From contig RXOD01004395.1 in NCBI GenBank assembly GCA_005223375.1, positions 1 through 23,013 on the forward strand: a stretch of DNA of 23,013 nucleotides. The letters are read 5' to 3'. The position numbers were made by a program, and so were the translations under genes. Position 1 is the stretch's first letter; every line of letters starts with the position of its first letter. Source of the stretch: Amoebophrya sp. AT5.2. Taxonomy: Eukaryota > Sar > Dinophyceae > Syndiniales > Amoebophryaceae. Positions 7,926 to 17,730 of the stretch are shown here, in pieces. Under the pieces are notes generated by a model. It was not told where the DNA came from. It saw only the letters and a list, made by a program, of their open reading frames with translations, and made no database searches.

Positions 7926-9425
7926 CTATACATCTATCTTGATCGTTCGATCTCGCCCCCAGAAAACAGAAGGACCTGCCATGGATGGGTTTTTCTCTTT
8001 CTCGGTTTTTAATGAGGCGATCGGTCGGTCGCCCAATTGGATGTACCAGACGGCCGACTCCGTTCGCGGAAACAGGTCCCGCACTTCCTGCTCCGCCAGG
8101 CTGCGGTCGAGCCCGGGGAACTTGAGCGAGTTCTTCGGCCGGATCGGGTATCGTCTAGAGCTAGCCTCCTGATCCTCGCGCCCGTTGAGCCGTGCATGAT
8201 CGTGGTCGTCGAGCGCTGCCTCGGGGAGGTGCGCCTCGTCCGACGGGGGCGTCAGACTCCGCTTCGTGGGGCTGCGCTGCACCGCCTGCGGGCGGCGAGG
8301 CTGGCCGCCGGCGCGCGGGCTGGTCCCCGCGTAAGGGGGATCGCGATGAAGATGTGTGGGACTTTCTCTTCCCGGCTGGCACATGAATCCGCCCAGCGAG
8401 TCTGTCCTTGCGTGACCAGAGCCCCGGCCCTCCTCGTCGGAGGACGACGAAGCCGCCCCGGGTCGCCCAGCCCCTCCTGCGACCCCCCGACGGTTTTCAT
8501 CTGATAGCAGCAGTGCCTTGTGCGGCGACCAGCCGTGCGCGGGTGAGCCTGAGCCCGAACCGTAGCTTCTGTCATTCGGTGGTCGTGGCTCTGACCCACC
8601 GCCCGATGCTTCAAGATCTTCCTGAGTGGCGCCGAACTTCCGCGCCCAGAGGACCTGCAGTCGCGGGCTGACGGCGTGGGGACTCACCACCTTCGGCGCA
8701 TTCGCCACGGCTTGTGCGGCGGCCACCGCTTTCGCTTTCGCCGCGGCCTTCATCGACGGCAGCTGCACTGCGAAATTTTCGCCCATACCGTCCGAAGATT
8801 TTTGGCTATAGTTTGAGCTCTGATGATGTGATTTCCTCTTCCCCTTTCTTCTTCGCCTCCCGCGCCGCTGCATGCCGGCTGCCGTGGCCATCGCTCCGAA
8901 TAAACTACGGTCAAACACGCCGAGGAGCTGCGTCTCATGTGATTGATTCTCGCCATTCTCGATCGGGTCAAGCGCATGGTCAACATCGCGGGGTAATTTT
9001 CTCGTCGTCAGCAGTTCGTTGGGTAGGTTTTGGACCGCCGTCAGGTCTAGCGCGTCCTTCACGTCCAGGTTCCGCGCCTCTTCGTGCAGGAGAAAGCTAA
9101 ACACGAACTCCGAGACCGTGTCCAAATTCAGCGTAAACCGCTTCCGCTCCAGCTGTTGGTGGCGCACCTCGACCTCGTCCCGGTCCGGTGCAGCTACAAC
9201 ATCAACCCCCGCCCCCAGAAGTCGCCATTTCTCTGCGAGGGCCTCCGCCTCTTTTTCGTGGAGGCGGCGGCAGGAACGGTAACAGTCCACAACGTAATCG
9301 AGTAGAACCGCCACGTCGCGGACGATGGGCGCAGGACAGTCGTTGTCAAAAACGTGCTGCAGGTGCAGCGACGAAGATGAATTATTGATGTGGGCAGTGT
9401 CCGTGCGCATTTTCCCGAGGTACAT
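7926..9425 (-). CDS. Unrecognised basic, largely disordered protein, about 499 aa
   Basis: Family not recognised. The first in-frame ATG is at 9425 (MYLGKMRTD); the frame is open to 9512 but only from a non-ATG codon, so an upstream exon is possible. The first ~140 residues look helical and folded, with a heptad-like charged stretch (ACRRLHEKEAEALAEKW-like region) and FSFLLHEEARNLDVKDALDL. Next comes a strongly basic patch, RRGRRRRKGKRK, which would suit nuclear targeting or nucleic-acid binding, and an Ala/Lys repeat (AAAKAKAVAAAQAVA). A long Ser/Pro/Gly-rich segment has several SP and TP sites (RSPTKRSLTPPSDE), suggesting phosphorylation. The C-terminus (AVWYIQLGDRPIAS) regains a folded look. 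A nuclear regulatory or scaffold role is only a guess from composition. Confidence 0.5.
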   Translation of the reverse strand: MYLGKMRTDTAHINNSSSSLHLQHVFDNDCPAPIVRDVAVLLDYVVDCYRSCRRLHEKEAEALAEKWRLLGAGVDVVAAPDRDEVEVRHQQLERKRFTLNLDTVSEFVFSFLLHEEARNLDVKDALDLTAVQNLPNELLTTRKLPRDVDHALDPIENGENQSHETQLLGVFDRSLFGAMATAAGMQRRGRRRRKGKRKSHHQSSNYSQKSSDGMGENFAVQLPSMKAAAKAKAVAAAQAVANAPKVVSPHAVSPRLQVLWARKFGATQEDLEASGGGSEPRPPNDRSYGSGSGSPAHGWSPHKALLLSDENRRGVAGGAGRPGAASSSSDEEGRGSGHARTDSLGGFMCQPGRESPTHLHRDPPYAGTSPRAGGQPRRPQAVQRSPTKRSLTPPSDEAHLPEAALDDHDHARLNGREDQEASSRRYPIRPKNSLKFPGLDRSLAEQEVRDLFPRTESAVWYIQLGDRPIASLKTEKEKNPSMAGPSVFWGRDRTIKIDV

Positions 9426-10499
9426 AGGTTGAGATGTCCTACAATTGGCGTCAAAACACCGCCCTACGCCCGATTGCCGCAGCGGCCTCTCGCGCCGCAC
9501 AGCCCATGCCAAAATTAATTTTAGAAGTAGCGGCGCTTCAAGTCCTTACACTTCTAAACTCCACGAATTCATTCATGGGGCTAGGTCTTGGAGCGAAACC
9601 TTTGGGAAAAAATGAAACATCAGTTATGTTAGATGTCCTGAAAGGAGGCAAGTTTTTCGAGAAACATAAGGTGTGAGTCTGAAACTGGAAATGCTAGCGC
9701 AACTGAGCTTGCTATTGCTCTTAAGGTAAAGCTAAAGAGCTACTAGTACTACGACACGACGGAACGAAAGCAATAAATGAAATACGAATCATCTGACGAG
9801 AGAAACGACCACCGAGAAAGACGGATACAGGCATACAGAGCCGAGAACCACGGACGATATCATTGAATACGCGCACGAATACGAGCCCAACACAACACTT
9901 CTAGCCGAACCGACTCCACTGAGTATGCATCTTAACCGATCACGATGATTAAACGAGCTTGATCTATTATATCTGTGCCGCCTTGCCAGATCAGTGCAGG
10001 CGACGACTCACTCCTCGCCATGTCCATCAAGGCGAAGGGCGAGTCGAGATCAATGACGCTTCTTCTTGATCATAGATTGTTGTCCGAGTCAATTCTGCGG
10101 CAGCGCCAGCATTACCAGGCTAAACATGGCGCCCTTGTTTCTGCTAAGATAGTATATACGGATAGGGATACTGTCCGATATTTCATTTGTGTCAGAGTTT
10201 TCAGGGGAACTCCGCATAATATATAACTGCAGCTACTGCATTCGGGTACTTACATTTGCCTGTATTTCGGGTACGAGTCGGGTATAGTAGGGGCGTTCCG
10301 TGGTCATTTCTTTTGCGCTTCTTGCAGCCCCGGTTTATTGCGGGCAGGGATACTGCCCATTGTCAGATTTTTTTCTTGGTGCCGCTTTTCCTTTTTCCCC
10401 AAATCGCAGTTCTCAGAAAAAAATGGAAATCAATTTATTACTTTCGGCACCTGCCTGGCGCGTTTAATTTTATCATAAAAGAAGACTACTTCGCGCCAC
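9426..10499. other. Gene-poor region with diverged repeat elements
   Basis: No minus-strand gene is evident between the ABCA stop and the 499-aa gene. The plus strand has scattered short frames without recognisable domains. One (from an ATG at 9575) ends at AACATAAG followed by GTGTGAGT, a donor-like sequence, but no partner exon was found. Two related hairpin-bearing repeats lie at about 10127-10210 and 10311-10385. Confidence 0.5.
10127..10385. repeat. Two diverged copies of a hairpin-containing element
   Basis: Copy 1 has CGGATA-GGGATAC-TGTCCG (10159-10177) and copy 2 has GGGCA-GGGATAC-TGCCC (10342-10358). Both are followed by AT-T...TGTCAGA and a T-rich run, and preceded by GCGC-CTT...CTGC/CAGC-like sequence. 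The loop GGGATAC is identical while the stems differ, yet both stems pair. Likely relics of one dispersed element or structured RNA motif. Confidence 0.5.
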
Positions 10500-13400
10500 T
10501 TAGCTCTCGTTGTCGGGATCGGCGTCATCATCTTCCTCGTCGTCCTCAGGATCGGCGTCATCATCAGACGCGTCGTCATTTCCCACGACCTCTGCGGCAC
10601 CCTGATAATTTTCTCCATTTGCATTTCCACCAGCGTCCCCGACGTTGTCGTCGGTTCCAGAAGCGGCCTTTCCACCACCTGCACCTTCGTTAGTCATCAT
10701 GCCATCAACTACGCTACCCATATTATCCACCTCAGAAGTCTTTTTACCAGCCTGAGAAGTCTTACTCTTACCTTCTTTTTCCTCCGCCCCTTCACTGCCC
10801 TCCACAGCGGGTAGAACTAAGTCAGGGTTCTCGCTATACCGCCTGTACCTCCGCACAGCATCCCCTTCTGCCTCCCCCGCAAAAACACCCGGATTCCCCG
10901 CGGCCGCGTCGATGAATTCCTGCTCCTTCGCGAACTTCAAAAACACTTGTTCCAGCGTCGGCTCGCCTAACGAGTGATCCTCGATGATTTTCAGCGGGTC
11001 CGCCAGAATCCACTGGAAGATGGCGGCTAGGTTGAGCGCCCGCTTTTCGTGGAGACTCTGCCCCAGCCCGAGCACGAGTTTCAGCCGGGTCTTTCCCCCC
11101 GTAAACCACATCTTCTCCAGCACGCGCACCTTCGCGACTTCCGCCCCCGTTTCGTACTTCAGCAGCGAAGCCACAATCTTCGACTCGATGCTACTGGTAC
11201 TCTTGGTACTTGTTCCACCAGGGCTACCGGAACTCTTACTCGATCTCGTTTTCTTCGCTGCTGCCTGACTCCCACCCCGTGGACCCATTTGCACGGCCAC
11301 CGCACCACCCGGAACGGCGTTCCCACCTGCCGCGGTTTGATTTTGTTCTCCTTCGATGCTCGTTGCTCGCAGCTCCTTGTCCACCTCCGCGCCCGCGAGG
11401 GTGAGCTCCAGGTGGTAGCCCGTGCCGTACACCGACTTGATCCGGGAAGTCTCCCCCAGACACTTCAGCCTGCCGGCCACCAGGATCCCGATCCGGTCGC
11501 TGACCGCGTCGGCCTCCATCATGCTGTGGGTGGTGCTGATCACGGTCTGGTTGGGGGGGCGGTGGATGATCTTGTTCCACAGCGACTGCTGCGCCACGAT
11601 GTCCACTCCCGCGCTCATCTCGTCCAGAAACACCACCTTCGGATCGGTGATCAGAGTCATGGCCACCGACAGCTTGCGCTTCATCCCCCCGCTGTACTCC
11701 TCCGCGGGCCGGTCGGCATCCTTCTCCGACAAGCTCACCTCCCGCAAAAACCGCGAAATGCGGCGCTCCCCGAAATCGGTGGCCTCCGTTGATGCCGTCG
11801 CGTCCCCCGGTCCCGAAGGTACTAGCAGAGGCTCGGCCTCTCCGACGTGTCTCCGCTTCGACGAGCCCGCCCCGTCACCAGATTTATTTTCCCCCCCACC
11901 GTCATACTCATAATACGTCCCGCAGCACTTGGAGAAGAGCCGCAAATGCTGCCGGGCCGTGGCGTAGGGTATCAGTTTGTCGAACTGCGGCGCCAACCCG
12001 AGGAGAGCGGCCGCTTTTTTGAAGCCGTCCTCGTGCGCGTCGACGTTCATGATGCGCACGGAGCCGCTGGTGGGTGCCCCGATATCGTCCGAGCCGACCA
12101 TCAAATTGAACAGCGTCGTCTTCCCTGCCCCGTTGGGGCCCAGAAGGCCGAAACTCTCGCCCGGCTGAATGCCCAGCGTCACGCCCTTGGTCGCCCAGTT
12201 GATACCCGGCTCCCCCGGCGCGGACCTTCTCGGACAACAGCAACAACAGCAGCGCAACAAAAAGCAACAGCCCGCGTTGTTGCTGTTGCTGTCTTTCTCG
12301 TTGACAGCAACCGCCTTCTGGTTGACAAAGTCCTTGTACACCGCCTGCACGTCAACGGCGTCGCAGTCCCGGGATATCCGGTTTTCCTCCTTCACCACGT
12401 CCGCGTCGCGCTGTTCGTCCTTCGGCGGCAGCCCGGTCGCCGGCAAACCCCGCCCCTTCGCCAACCTCCGGTGCCGCACGTGGTACTCGTATAGCGCGAA
12501 AAGCACTAAATAGAGGAGCAGGCTCCAGAGCGGCGCGAGCACCTGGGTCAGGGCCGTGTTGCTCGCGAACTCCGGCCCGCACTTCCCCGGCAGGGCGGCG
12601 AGCCGCTTGGTTGTCTCTGTGGGGAGATCGAGGGGGAGCTGGCCGAAACTGTAGTAAAGGAACGTGGGCTCCGGGGGGGGAAGGGGATTTTTTCCCTTGC
12701 CGTCGTCGTCGCCAACAAGAAAGTACGAGTATGCCCACAGCTTGTGCAGTCCCGCAAACGCGTTGCCCACCGCCACCGGCGGCAAAAACAACGCCAGAGG
12801 CAGAAAAACAGTGTTCCACCACAGCGGCCAACCGAAATCGAGCAGGCCCGCGTCATTGCTCCAGGCCTTCGCCGCGCTCTTCGCAGCCTTCGCATCCTCC
12901 TCCTTATTTTTTTTCTTTTCGCGTACTAGTTTCCCTCTCCTGCGTAAGTCCATAGCAGCGTATTTTAATTCGCGACAAGCTGACGGCTCAACTCAAGTCG
13001 TGTAGGGGTTCTCCCTAGCATCAGCTTCGTGCTCACGCATCCGGCGCGCTTGGTCACGCTTCCAGCGCGCCGACCCGAACGTTGGCGGGCTTTTCTCGGA
13101 CTCGTTCTCCGATTTCCGTCGCTTTGCATCGCGTTCCCTTCGCCGTTCGGCCAGCCACGCACCAGATTTCGCATGCTCCATCCCCCGCGGAATTTGCCCG
13201 ATTGAGAACTGCAGAATGCCTCCGAAAAAGGCAAGAATGCTGAGAATCGTCCACCACGCACGCCTCACTGTCAGGCCGCCCGGTTACAGGTCAAAACAAT
13301 GCATTCATGTAGTCGAAAACATCTTGCTTTACAAAATGCCGGGGGTAACAAGCGATGGGAGGAAGCGAGATCGGGCAGAACCCTGTGTCGAGAGGGCGCA

Positions 13401-16400
13401 AGGTCTATGGGTAGCGAAGTCTAAAGACAATTTGCCAATTTGCCGCCTTTTGCCGATTTGCCATCGCTCGGGTGCTTAGGCACCTCAGGGCTTTGTTCTT
13501 GCCGGCAGCATCGAACATACAACCAATGGGAATATGGGCAAAAAGGTGCCCATCAATAAGTCCACGGGCCAAATAAAAATCGGCAGTTGCTGGCCGCTTT
13601 GTGAGGATGGATATTCGAGGAGTCGAATGCATTTTGTACTGTCCCGGATCGTAACCCAGCATGGGGAACACAACGGTTAGGACCCAGGCGGGAATGACCA
13701 CGAAGACGACGACGACCAGCGCGATCCCGGGCGAACTCGCGAACACTGCACGGGCCGCTACCAAAAACGCAACCCCGAACCCGATCCACCCGACGCCCGC
13801 CGGCAGCAGCGCGAAGTAGCAGAAGCTGCCCAGGTGGAAGGCCCTACGCGACACGCCGTGCATCGTCATGTGCCGCAGAAACCCAATGTGCTTCTCCTCG
13901 TCGTAGCGCGTGTACACAAGCGGAAGGCCGAAGCACGTGAACGCGAGCGCGCTGAGCAGGCCCCCCGTCAGAATGTACACGAAACCGAAGAACCGCGGCA
14001 CCGTCGCGGGGGACCAGTCGAACGCCAGCGTGAGGAGCAGCCCGATGTTGAAAGAGCCCGCCCCAACTAACGAGCCCACCGCCACCCGCCGCGTCGTCGC
14101 CATCCGGAAGCCCCACACGGCCCGGAGCTGGGCGCAAAATTGTTGACCCCCTTCACTCCTTCGGTCCTTCAGCGGTAAACGCGACAGCTTCCGGTCGTGT
14201 TCTCGCTGCTCTTCGTGTCTCACCGCCTCCTCCTTTCCGCCGAGCTCCTCCACCGCTGCCCGCTCTCCGCACAGCGTGAACACCTCCTCCAGCGTGGTTT
14301 GCTCGATCGTCACGTCGACGTGCTGGCCTTGCTTCATCAGGACCTGGGCTTCCACCTTCGACCCGTCGCCGCCCGTGGTCACCCGCTTCAGCCGCGTGAG
14401 CACCGCCGGCATCGCGTCCACCTCGGCCCAGGGGATGGAAAATGCGAGAAAAAAAGGGCTCACCCGCGGGTTCTTGGTGATCAAACCCTTCGCCTCCACA
14501 TTCAACTCGTCCGCGATCGCCTGGCGCAGCTGGCCGTGGAGGAGGCTGCGTGCGTTTTCTGGGGTCATGCCGGGGGCGGTCCGATCCACCACCGCGTGGA
14601 TCCAGTACCCAGTGCCCCACTGCCGTTTCAGCTCCGGAGAAGTCCCGAGCGCCATGGCCCGCCCGTGCGCCAAAATCACCTTGCGGTCCGCAAGCAGGTC
14701 AGCCTCCTCGAGGTAGTGAGTGGAAAACACCACACAACGGTTCTCCTCGCGCACCATGCGCTTCAGAGTCACCCAGAAGTCGCGCCGGGCCTGCGGGTCC
14801 ATACCTGTGTCATTTTTCTCCAATTGGAAACTCTATGTCAGGAGGGGATTGCGGGCGCCGAACCTCGCGAGCGTTACGCTAATAAATGACATCAACCAGT
14901 TAGACTTAGAGTAGGGTACAAGATCAAGAACTACACGCACGAAAACATTAGATACTATCGATTATTTCGACACCGGGGCTCGCTATCGACCTACAGCGAA
15001 AAAGCGAATCCTCGGTATAGCTCCTTTAATAGCTAAAGCAAAAGCTACCAGTCGTCGGCTCGTCCAGGATCACCACGCTGGCGTCTCCCAGCAGCGCGCA
15101 CAGCACCCACATCCGCCGTTTTTGTCCTCCACTTAAATCCTGGCACAGCGTCTCCAATTTCTCCGACAGGTTCAGCCACTCCGCGTAACGCGCAATCACT
15201 CCAGGAATTTCGGCCTCCTCCACCCCCCGCAGCCGCGCGAAGAACGTGAGGTGCTCTTTCAACGAAAAAACGTCCCACATCGGGTCCTGCTGGGGACACA
15301 GCGAGACCGAGCGTCGCACGCTGTCGATGGACGCGCCGCGGATGCTGTGCCCGTTCACCAGCGCGTCGCCACGGGTGGTGGGAATCATCCCCGTGAGCTG
15401 GTTCACCAAAGTCGTTTTCCCCGCGCCGTTGTGCCCGAGGAGCCCGAAAATCTCGCCCCGGTACACCTCGAAGGAGAGGTCGCGGTTCGCAAACGTCTGC
15501 CCGCCGTTGAACGACTTGGTCAGCGAACGGATCGCGAGCGCCACCTCGCCCTTTTTGCTTCCAGAAGATGTTGGCGGCGCACCAGCTCCTCCTTCGGCTT
15601 GTTTAAGTTTATCCGCATTTTTTTTCTGCTCCTGGTCGGGCTCGTCGGCACCGTCCCCCGCCTCGGCCTGATTCCGCGTCTGCTCAACGTAGTAGAGCAG
15701 AAGGCCCCAAAACAGTACGTTCCCAACCACCGCCACCACGTCGATCGCCCAGGGCGCCCAGATCTGTACCCCCACCTCCCGCACCAGCGTCCCCATGCCC
15801 GCCGTGTTTGCGAACGCCTCCGTGCCGGCGTAGCTGTGTACCCATTTTGCTTTTTGTGAGTCCGGGTAGGGCTTGTTTTTCCACATGCAGCCGTAAACGG
15901 AATACCCGGTGTACTGTTTTGTTTCTATCTCCACCGCCTGGGTCGTCGTCGTAGTAGTGCTCGTCGTCGTAGAAGTGGTCGTCGTAGTCCCCCCCCCCAG
16001 CACGACAATCTTCGCAGACGGTGGCTCCCAAGAAGAATCGTCAGAAAATGAATCACTGTCTGACAAAAAACTGATCCGGAGCGCTACGAGTACTTCAAGC
16101 ATCTGGTAGCTGCGCTGCCGGAGCCTTACGAAGGAGAAGCCGGGGCAGAGGATACCCACGACCAGCGCGATCAGCATGTTCGCCCACGCGAGGTCGTAGC
16201 TGGGACACTGCACGTTTTCCTTCGGTTCCTCCATCTTTCCTGTTTTTGGGTCGAATTCGGGGTAGTGGGGCGTCAACGGGAACGGCCACACCGCGCTCGT
16301 GCGCAGCGGCAGCTTCATCTCCAGCACGACGTATACCGCGAGCAGCAGGAGCGAGCCCAGGTTGGCCACCAGCTGCACCAGTCTCTCGAAGGCCTGCCTC

Positions 16401-17605
16401 TTTTTCATCAGCACTGCGAACACGCTGCCGAGAAGCAAAGCGCCCAAAACGGGGAAGAAGGATCCGAATCCGATCACAAACCACTCGAAGCCCCCATACA
16501 GCCGCGCCGCGCCGCTTTGAGAAGCTCCCGGTTTGAAATCTGGCTCGCTGTTCGCCGGCGGGACCAACGAGATGAGGAGCAGCTGCCCAAACAGGTTGGC
16601 GAGGAAGAAAACGGTGCCGAAGATCAGCATAAAAAACAGCAGGTTGGCGCGCCAGTAGGTCGACTTCGACAGCCCGTTATCGAGGGGGACCACAGCTGGG
16701 AAGTGCGGCAGACGTGGTAATATCAGTTTTGAAATATTTTGGGAGAAGGCTACAAGAATACTAGGATAACGCGCGGCTTTTCACGGTCCTCGGCAAGACT
16801 GGCACACCTGCACCCTAAAGCTGTTCGAAGTCGAACCAATCGCCAAAGCCACCCTAAGCGCCTTCTTTATCCCGACTTTCGAGGACTCGTCGTGTCACCA
16901 TTCTAAACCGTAGCTTTATTGCAGTACCTCGGTTTCCCTCTACCTCCCGATGGCTCACCTCCAGCGCGGAGACCGCGTTCTCCTATCGACCAATCCGGCC
17001 CCCCATCAATCAATCGCGCAGCTCTGAAAGAAACCGCCCCAGATCCCTTCGAGCCCCCGACATCGGCTTCAGAGCGCCTTGATCGGCACTCGCCAAATCG
17101 CCATAGGCGGGGAACCTCCTCGATTATCGCTTCTACTCTACCACTTACCTACTCGTTCCTACCAGCTGGTCCCTGCCTACCCGTACACGAACTGCACCTC
17201 CATCAAGAGATTTTCCTTCTCCTGGTAAATAGCTTGTCCGAACAGTCGCAGCGCGGTCGACAGTGGACAAAGCACTCCCAGGTACACGCCCACCGCCTCC
17301 AGAATGGCGCCCCCAAGATTGGCGGATAGACCAGATCCCTGTTGTGTGCGAAAGCCGCTCGCTTCCTCATCCGGAGGACCCCATGATGAGCCAGCAGCGG
17401 ACTCGTCCTTTTTCTTTTCTGGTGCCGCCTTGTTCTCGAGGGAGCTTTTGTGAAAAAGGAAGAGGGGCATGCAGACAAAAAGTTCCGCAAAGAGCACCAT
17501 AAACCACACGCAAGCGAACTGGCACCAACGACCCTTGGACAGGTGCAACCGCACATTCTTCGAAAGGATCAGTCCCAGACGAGACTCAGAGGACCCGCCC
17601 GCCAT
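10500..17605 (-). CDS. ABCA-type full-length ABC transporter (multi-exon)
   Basis: Two membrane domains and two ATPase domains in one chain, about 1958 aa after splicing. The proposed join is 17605-17180, 16672-15049, 14804-13640, 13263-13037 and 12934-10500, which keeps one frame throughout. ABCA proteins usually move lipids across membranes; the cargo here is unknown. Exon 1 carries TM1 (CVWFMVLFAELFVCMPLFLF) and the family-typical EKE-containing loop. NBD1 has Walker A GHNGAGKT (555-562), Q-loop CPQQD, signature LSGGQKRRM (655-663), Walker B VVILDEP and H-loop STHYLEEAD. The ABCA regulatory segment after it ends TLEEVF. NBD2 has GPNGAGKT (1413-1420), APQFD, YSGGMKRKL, VVFLDEMSAGVD and STTHSMMEAD. 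Both sites look ATP-competent. The loop between TM1 and TM2 is only about 65 residues, far shorter than in animal ABCA1. Oddities are a poly-Thr tract (about 370-386), a Cys-rich patch before NBD2 and an Asp/Glu tail. The ATG context ACAATGG supports the start. Intron 4 is the weakest boundary. Confidence 0.85.
12231..12298. repeat. CAA/CAG-type inverted repeat encoding a Cys-rich patch
   Basis: CAACAGCAACAACAGC on plus is followed about 25 nt later by the complementary GTTGTTGCTGTTGCTG. On the minus strand this encodes Asn/Ser-rich then Cys-rich residues just before NBD2. CGAGAA occurs on both sides. The stretch is 68 nt between repeats, not a multiple of three, and removing it would break the NBD2 frame, so it is counted as coding. 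Confidence 0.55.
12935..13036 (-). other. ABCA intron 4 (proposed, 102 nt)
   Basis: Needed because the frame carrying WTILSILAFFGGILQF meets a stop at about 12993, while the TMD2/NBD2 frame begins near 12950. The pair GTGAGC (donor) and GGAGAG (acceptor) joins them in frame (phase 1). The interior contains AAGCTGA...TCAGCTT, a 7-bp inverted repeat. Other donor/acceptor choices are possible in this charged, poorly conserved segment. Confidence 0.4.
13264..13639 (-). other. ABCA intron 3 (proposed, introner-like)
   Basis: GT at 13639 and AG at 13265-13264 join DPGQ to RAWWTILSILAFFGG, restoring the membrane domain. The same hexamer GACAGT occurs at both ends (13643-13638 and 13272-13267). Inside, AAAATGCATTCGACT near the 5' end faces an inverted, interrupted copy near the 3' end (about 13290-13316). 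An alternative in-frame GT-AG pair (13655..13268) works equally well. Confidence 0.55.
14805..15048 (-). other. ABCA intron 2 (244 nt, GT-AG)
   Basis: Splits the Walker B/D-loop of NBD1 between DEPTTG and MDPQARR, exactly as homology demands. The donor is G|GTAGC and the acceptor ACACAG|GT, phase 1. GGTA occurs at both junctions, a 4-nt direct repeat. No clear terminal inverted repeat was seen. Confidence 0.85.
15938..16000. repeat. GTC/GTA trinucleotide microsatellite in ABCA
   Basis: Imperfect GTC/GTA repeats followed by a C-run encode a Thr-rich tract on the minus strand within the first membrane domain region. Probably slippage-derived. Confidence 0.75.
16673..17179 (-). mobile_element. 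ABCA intron 1: non-canonical, introner-like (507 nt)
   Basis: The family-conserved segment reads VQFVYG then LSKSTYW once 507 nt are removed. The five bases ACGGG occur at both junctions (17184-17180 and 16677-16673), so the exact cut is ambiguous, but no placement gives GT...AG. Just inside the repeats the ends are imperfect inverted copies: GGGACCAGCTGGTAGGAA at the 5' end versus GGGACCACAGCTGGGAA read from the 3' end on the other strand. Target-site-like repeats plus inverted ends fit an inserted element now acting as an intron. Confidence 0.7.
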
Positions 17606-17627
17606 TGTGGAAGGGGAACAAGTCGAA

Positions 17628-17652
17628 GCTGACCTTCGATGCTGACCTTCGA
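17628..17652. repeat. Two-copy 12-nt repeat upstream of the ABCA start
   Basis: GCTGACCTTCGA occurs at 17628-17639 and 17641-17652, 23-47 nt upstream of the ABCA ATG. Each copy lies beside TCGAAG-like sequence, so pairing is also possible. It may be part of the 5' UTR or a binding site. Confidence 0.5.
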
Positions 17653-17730
17653 CTTCAACTGAATTGCATCGGAGGACTTCGACGTACAAAACAAAGCTAA
17701 GTACGAATACGGTCGATCGATCTCTTTTAT

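Noticed and set aside
9434..9676. Plus-strand ORF with a donor-like GTGTGAGT at its end
   Set aside because: The donor-like site is suggestive, but no acceptor or partner exon with a recognisable domain follows.
12224..12305. CAA/CAG inverted repeat as an intron
   Set aside because: The distance between the flanking CGAGAA copies is 68 nt, so exact excision would shift NBD2 out of frame.
12993..13268. 91-aa minus ORF as an independent small membrane protein
   Set aside because: Its first codon is GTG, it lies between two ABCA exons, and its hydrophobic segment fits the missing part of the second ABCA membrane domain; treated as exon 4.
13405..13640. Continuation of ABCA exon 3 to 13405 with an ARGLID-like match
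   Set aside because: The resemblance to the ABCA 'RGLID' region is short, the remainder is not membrane-like, and using it would leave no membrane segment before NBD2; exon 5 supplies a better match.
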